Source: Gammaproteobacteria bacterium (GTDB taxonomy: Bacteria > Pseudomonadota > Gammaproteobacteria > Arenicellales > Poriferihabitantaceae). Taken from it: 64,000 nt of DNA. Made by a program: the position numbers and the translations under genes. The notes under the pieces are model-generated. The model was not told the DNA's origin. It saw nothing but the letters and a program-made list of their open reading frames with translations, and did no database searches. The DNA is taken from contig JAUILZ010000011.1 of assembly GCA_030432755.1 (NCBI GenBank), forward strand, positions 1-64,000, read 5' to 3'. Positions 61,829 through 64,000 of this stretch are shown here, in pieces (the stretch's first letter is position 1; each line of letters begins with the position of its first letter).

Positions 61829-62272
61829 ATGTCCCTGTTCCATTCCCTTTTGCGCGCGCCGGCCAGGCGCTTCCGGTGGCTTGCGCTTGGCGCCCTTTTC
61901 TCCATCCCCGGCGCCGCGCTGGCGGAAATCGTCAAGGTCGAGATCAACAAGATCGAGCAACGCGATTCCGGTTGCCTTTTCTACCTGGTCTCCGGCAACG
62001 AGAGCGCAACGAATTTCCAGGAATTGATGCTCGACATGGTGCTGTTCGATTCCGAGGACCTGATCCTGCGCCGCATCGCCATCAACCTGGCGCCGATGTC
62101 CGCAGGCAAGACCAACGTCAAGATGTTCGAAATCGCCGACACGCAATGCACCACGATCAGTAAGGTCCTGGTGAATGAAATTCTCGAATGCCGCGACGAC
62201 ACCGGGCAGATAGAGGGTTGCCTGGACCTGCTGAGCCCGGGTTCACGCACCGCCATCTCCCTGTTTCTCTGA
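61829..62272 (+). CDS. Exported protein of unknown function in the TonB-ExbBD cluster
   Basis: 147 residues with a signal peptide ending near ALA (about residue 33). The remainder has two-part beta-rich segments (GCLFYLVSGNESATNFQELMLDMVLFDSEDLILRRIAINLAP) and three Cys (CLFY, CTT, CRD/CLD). It lies 42 bases after the AraC regulator and 18 bases before exbB, so it is probably part of the energising system, but I do not recognise the family. A longer TTG start at 61811 is less likely. Confidence 0.6.
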   Translation: MSLFHSLLRAPARRFRWLALGALFSIPGAALAEIVKVEINKIEQRDSGCLFYLVSGNESATNFQELMLDMVLFDSEDLILRRIAINLAPMSAGKTNVKMFEIADTQCTTISKVLVNEILECRDDTGQIEGCLDLLSPGSRTAISLFL

Positions 62273-62290
62273 CCTTTTCCCACCCTTCCG

Positions 62291-63028
62291 ATGCAGAACA
62301 CCAGCGAGGCATTGCCTGCCTCACCTGAAGCCGTGCCTGGCGAAAGCGCCGGCCTTTCCGTGGATGCCGACCTCGTCGCGCAGGACACCGCGACGGGCGC
62401 CGCCGTCGAGGGACTCGTGGACTGGCTGTGGCAGAACGGCGGCCTCGTCGCCTATGTCCTGGTGGCCATCTCGATCATCAGCCTGACCATCATCCTGGTG
62501 AAGGCCTGGCAACTGCGCTCGGTGGGCAACGGCCGCATTCGCGAAGTGGAACTGGCGCTCGCGAAATGGCGCCAGAACGAACCCCGCACCGCCGCGTTGG
62601 CGGTGGCGGATTCGAGGCAGCCAGTGGCTGAACTGGTGAGCTTCGCCATGAACGCGCTCAGCCGGCCGAACGTGAACGTGGAGCTGGTGAAGGAAGAACT
62701 CGGCCGTATCGGCGCCACGCAACTGGAATCGCTGCGCACCCACCTGCGCACGCTGGAAGTCATCGGCACGCTGAGCCCCCTGCTGGGCCTGCTCGGCACG
62801 GTACTCGGCATGATCAACGCCTTCCAGCAGATGGAGGCCGCCGGGCGCCAGGTGGACCCTTCCGTGCTTTCCGGCGGCATCTGGCAGGCTCTCCTCACCA
62901 CCGCCCTGGGACTCGTGGTCGCCATTCCCACCGTGGCCGCCTTTACCTGGCTCGAAAGAAAACTGGAGCGATATACCGCCTACGCCAACGACGCCGTCAC
63001 CCGCGTATTCACCCGTCTGGAAGCCTGA
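62291..63028 (+). CDS. exbB: ExbB/MotA-TolQ-type proton channel
   Basis: 245 residues with three membrane segments at about 52-75, 155-175 and 195-220. The second includes LGLLGTVLGMINAFQQME, the third LLTTALGLVVAIPTVAAFTWLERK, the ExbB signature. It forms the proton channel that drives TonB-dependent uptake, together with two ExbD-like proteins encoded next. The N-terminal ~50 residues are longer than in compact homologues. Confidence 0.92.
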   Translation: MQNTSEALPASPEAVPGESAGLSVDADLVAQDTATGAAVEGLVDWLWQNGGLVAYVLVAISIISLTIILVKAWQLRSVGNGRIREVELALAKWRQNEPRTAALAVADSRQPVAELVSFAMNALSRPNVNVELVKEELGRIGATQLESLRTHLRTLEVIGTLSPLLGLLGTVLGMINAFQQMEAAGRQVDPSVLSGGIWQALLTTALGLVVAIPTVAAFTWLERKLERYTAYANDAVTRVFTRLEA

Positions 63029-63037
63029 TACGTCGTC

Positions 63038-63433
63038 ATGCAACTGGTGCAGGCGCCGACGCGCCGACGCAAGCTGATTTCACTGACGCCACTGATCGAT
63101 GTGGTGTTCATCCTGCTGTTGTTCTTCATGTTGACCTCCACGTTCCTGCAATGGCGTTCCGTCGACATCACCAACAGCAGCGGTGAAACCGCCAGCGCCA
63201 GTACCGACCGCGCGATCCTGCTGCGGATACTCGACGCCACCGAGGTGGACATCTCCGGCGCGCGCATCCCGCTCGCGCTTCTGCCCTCGAGACTGGCGGA
63301 AATTCATGCGCGCCGGCCCGACATCGCCGTCACCGTGGAAGCCCGTGACGAGGTGCCGCTCCAGGTCCTGATCGACGTGCTGGATACTCTCTCCGCTTCC
63401 GGCATTGCCAGTTACGGCATGGTCACCCGATGA
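63038..63433 (+). CDS. exbD: ExbD/TolR-type protein 1
   Basis: 131 residues. The single membrane helix ISLTPLIDVVFILLLFFMLTSTFLQ carries the essential Asp of the proton path (PLIDVVF). A periplasmic domain follows. It works with ExbB. It overlaps the second exbD by four bases (ATGA). Paired ExbD proteins are known from some TonB systems that serve several receptors. Confidence 0.9.
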   Translation: MQLVQAPTRRRKLISLTPLIDVVFILLLFFMLTSTFLQWRSVDITNSSGETASASTDRAILLRILDATEVDISGARIPLALLPSRLAEIHARRPDIAVTVEARDEVPLQVLIDVLDTLSASGIASYGMVTR

Positions 63434-63846
63434 TCATTCGTCCGTCCCACCCTGCCCGCCGCGGCATCCGCGGCACGATCGACGACAACATCATCTCGTT
63501 CATCAACGTGATCTTCCTGATCCTGATCTTTTTCATGATCGCCGGCAAGATCGAGAAGCCCACGGTGTTCAGGGTCGATCCACCGGACTCCATGAGCGAA
63601 GCGCCTCGCGGTGACCAGGGCATCGTCATCCTGCTGGGGACGGATGGCCGGGTCGCCATCGACAACGTCGTCGTCGACCGCGCGCAGTTGATGGCACGCC
63701 TCGGCGCGGCGGCCAACGCCAGCGTTACCCCGGAAATCGAGGTGCGCGCGGACGCCGGAGTCGACATGGCCCGCTTCAAGGGACTGCTGGCCGATCTGGG
63801 AGAGGCTGGCGTCTCCCGGGTCAGGTTGCTGGCCGCGACGCGCTGA
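63430..63846 (+). CDS. ExbD/TolR-type protein 2
   Basis: 138 residues. The membrane segment IISFINVIFLILIFFMIAGKIEKP lacks an obvious central Asp where the first ExbD has one: at the corresponding point it reads Asn (INVIF). The periplasmic domain ends VRADAGVDMARFKGLLADLGEAGVSRVRLLA. It may be a heteromeric partner with an altered proton path. It is coupled to the first exbD by a four-base overlap. Confidence 0.85.
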   Translation: MIIRPSHPARRGIRGTIDDNIISFINVIFLILIFFMIAGKIEKPTVFRVDPPDSMSEAPRGDQGIVILLGTDGRVAIDNVVVDRAQLMARLGAAANASVTPEIEVRADAGVDMARFKGLLADLGEAGVSRVRLLAATR

Positions 63847-63855
63847 TCAGGACAG

Positions 63856-64000
63856 ATGACTCCGCCTCGCGGGCTCCAATGGTTCGGGGCCTTCCTCCTG
63901 GCCGCGGTGCTGCACCTGCTGCCGGCCTGGTATTTCTACAAACCCGGTGGCGGTCCGATTGTCACGGGTTCCACCGGCGGCGCCACCTTGCAGGTCGTGA
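63856..64000 (+). CDS. tonB: TonB N-terminal part (truncated by window end)
   Basis: Starting at ATG 63856 the frame reads MTPPRGLQWFGAFLLAAVLH, followed by a membrane helix with LLPAWYFYK and a Gly-rich stretch. A single N-terminal membrane helix containing a His, placed directly after exbB-exbD-exbD, is what TonB shows. The rest lies beyond the window, so the C-terminal receptor-binding domain cannot be checked. Confidence 0.7.
   Translation, partial: MTPPRGLQWFGAFLLAAVLHLLPAWYFYKPGGGPIVTGSTGGATLQVV

Overview
The window looks like part of a gammaproteobacterial chromosome. The sequence is high in GC, genes are tightly packed in operons with ATGA/GTGA overlaps, and family content (thiopurine methyltransferase, bacterial FAN1-type nuclease, Fur-type palindromes, a PA4370-73-like imelysin cluster) fits that class. 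The genus cannot be fixed from sequence reading alone. No rRNA, tRNA, CRISPR array, prophage or replication origin was seen.

Layout. 1-1.4 kb: AT-richer accessory DNA, with the end of an IS3-family element abutting a truncated Rhs-type toxin tail and a small membrane protein that may be its immunity protein. 1.5-6.4 kb: a haem-b-like membrane protein, a ferredoxin-molybdopterin oxidoreductase fusion, and an AEC permease. 6.5-7.2 kb: a RelE/ParE-type toxin-antitoxin pair and hairpin repeats. 7.2-23.7 kb: an aerobic benzoyl-CoA (box) pathway on two strands. On the minus strand boxR is followed by a promoter/operator and then boxC-boxB-boxA-hydratase-dehydrogenase-thiolase. On the plus strand lie a DUF4863 protein, benzoate-CoA ligase, a five-part branched-chain-type ABC importer and a 4-HBT-like thioesterase. 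The semialdehyde dehydrogenase BoxD is absent from the window.

23.7-38 kb: mixed housekeeping and catabolic genes: thiopurine methyltransferase, a Tat-like secreted protein, a coiled-coil protein, a FAN1/VRR-NUC nuclease fused to a DEDDh exonuclease, ung, an aldo/keto reductase with pcaD, a glutamine-synthetase-like ligase coupled to a Rieske oxygenase, a MetE-like protein, a secreted metallo-beta-lactamase-fold protein and a CDF exporter.

38-64 kb: an iron region. It holds imelysin / DUF1111 di-haem protein / second imelysin / DUF1513, then bfd, bfr, a siderophore-interacting reductase with a FecCD-type ABC importer. A long minus-strand operon follows: DUF4856, a membrane hydroxylase fused in frame to an FbpA-like binding protein, FbpB, FbpC, DUF6607, a YbaN-like protein and a MauG/CCP-like peroxidase. 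A TonB-dependent receptor, an AraC regulator and exbB-exbD-exbD-tonB close the window. Four closely similar 19-bp Fur-box-like sites tie these units into one probable iron-starvation regulon.

The most unusual items are the hydroxylase-FbpA fusion inside its Fur-linked operon, the FAN1-exonuclease fusion, a 182-bp intergenic inverted repeat packed with five smaller hairpins at 41.7 kb, and the glutamine-synthetase/Rieske gene pair.
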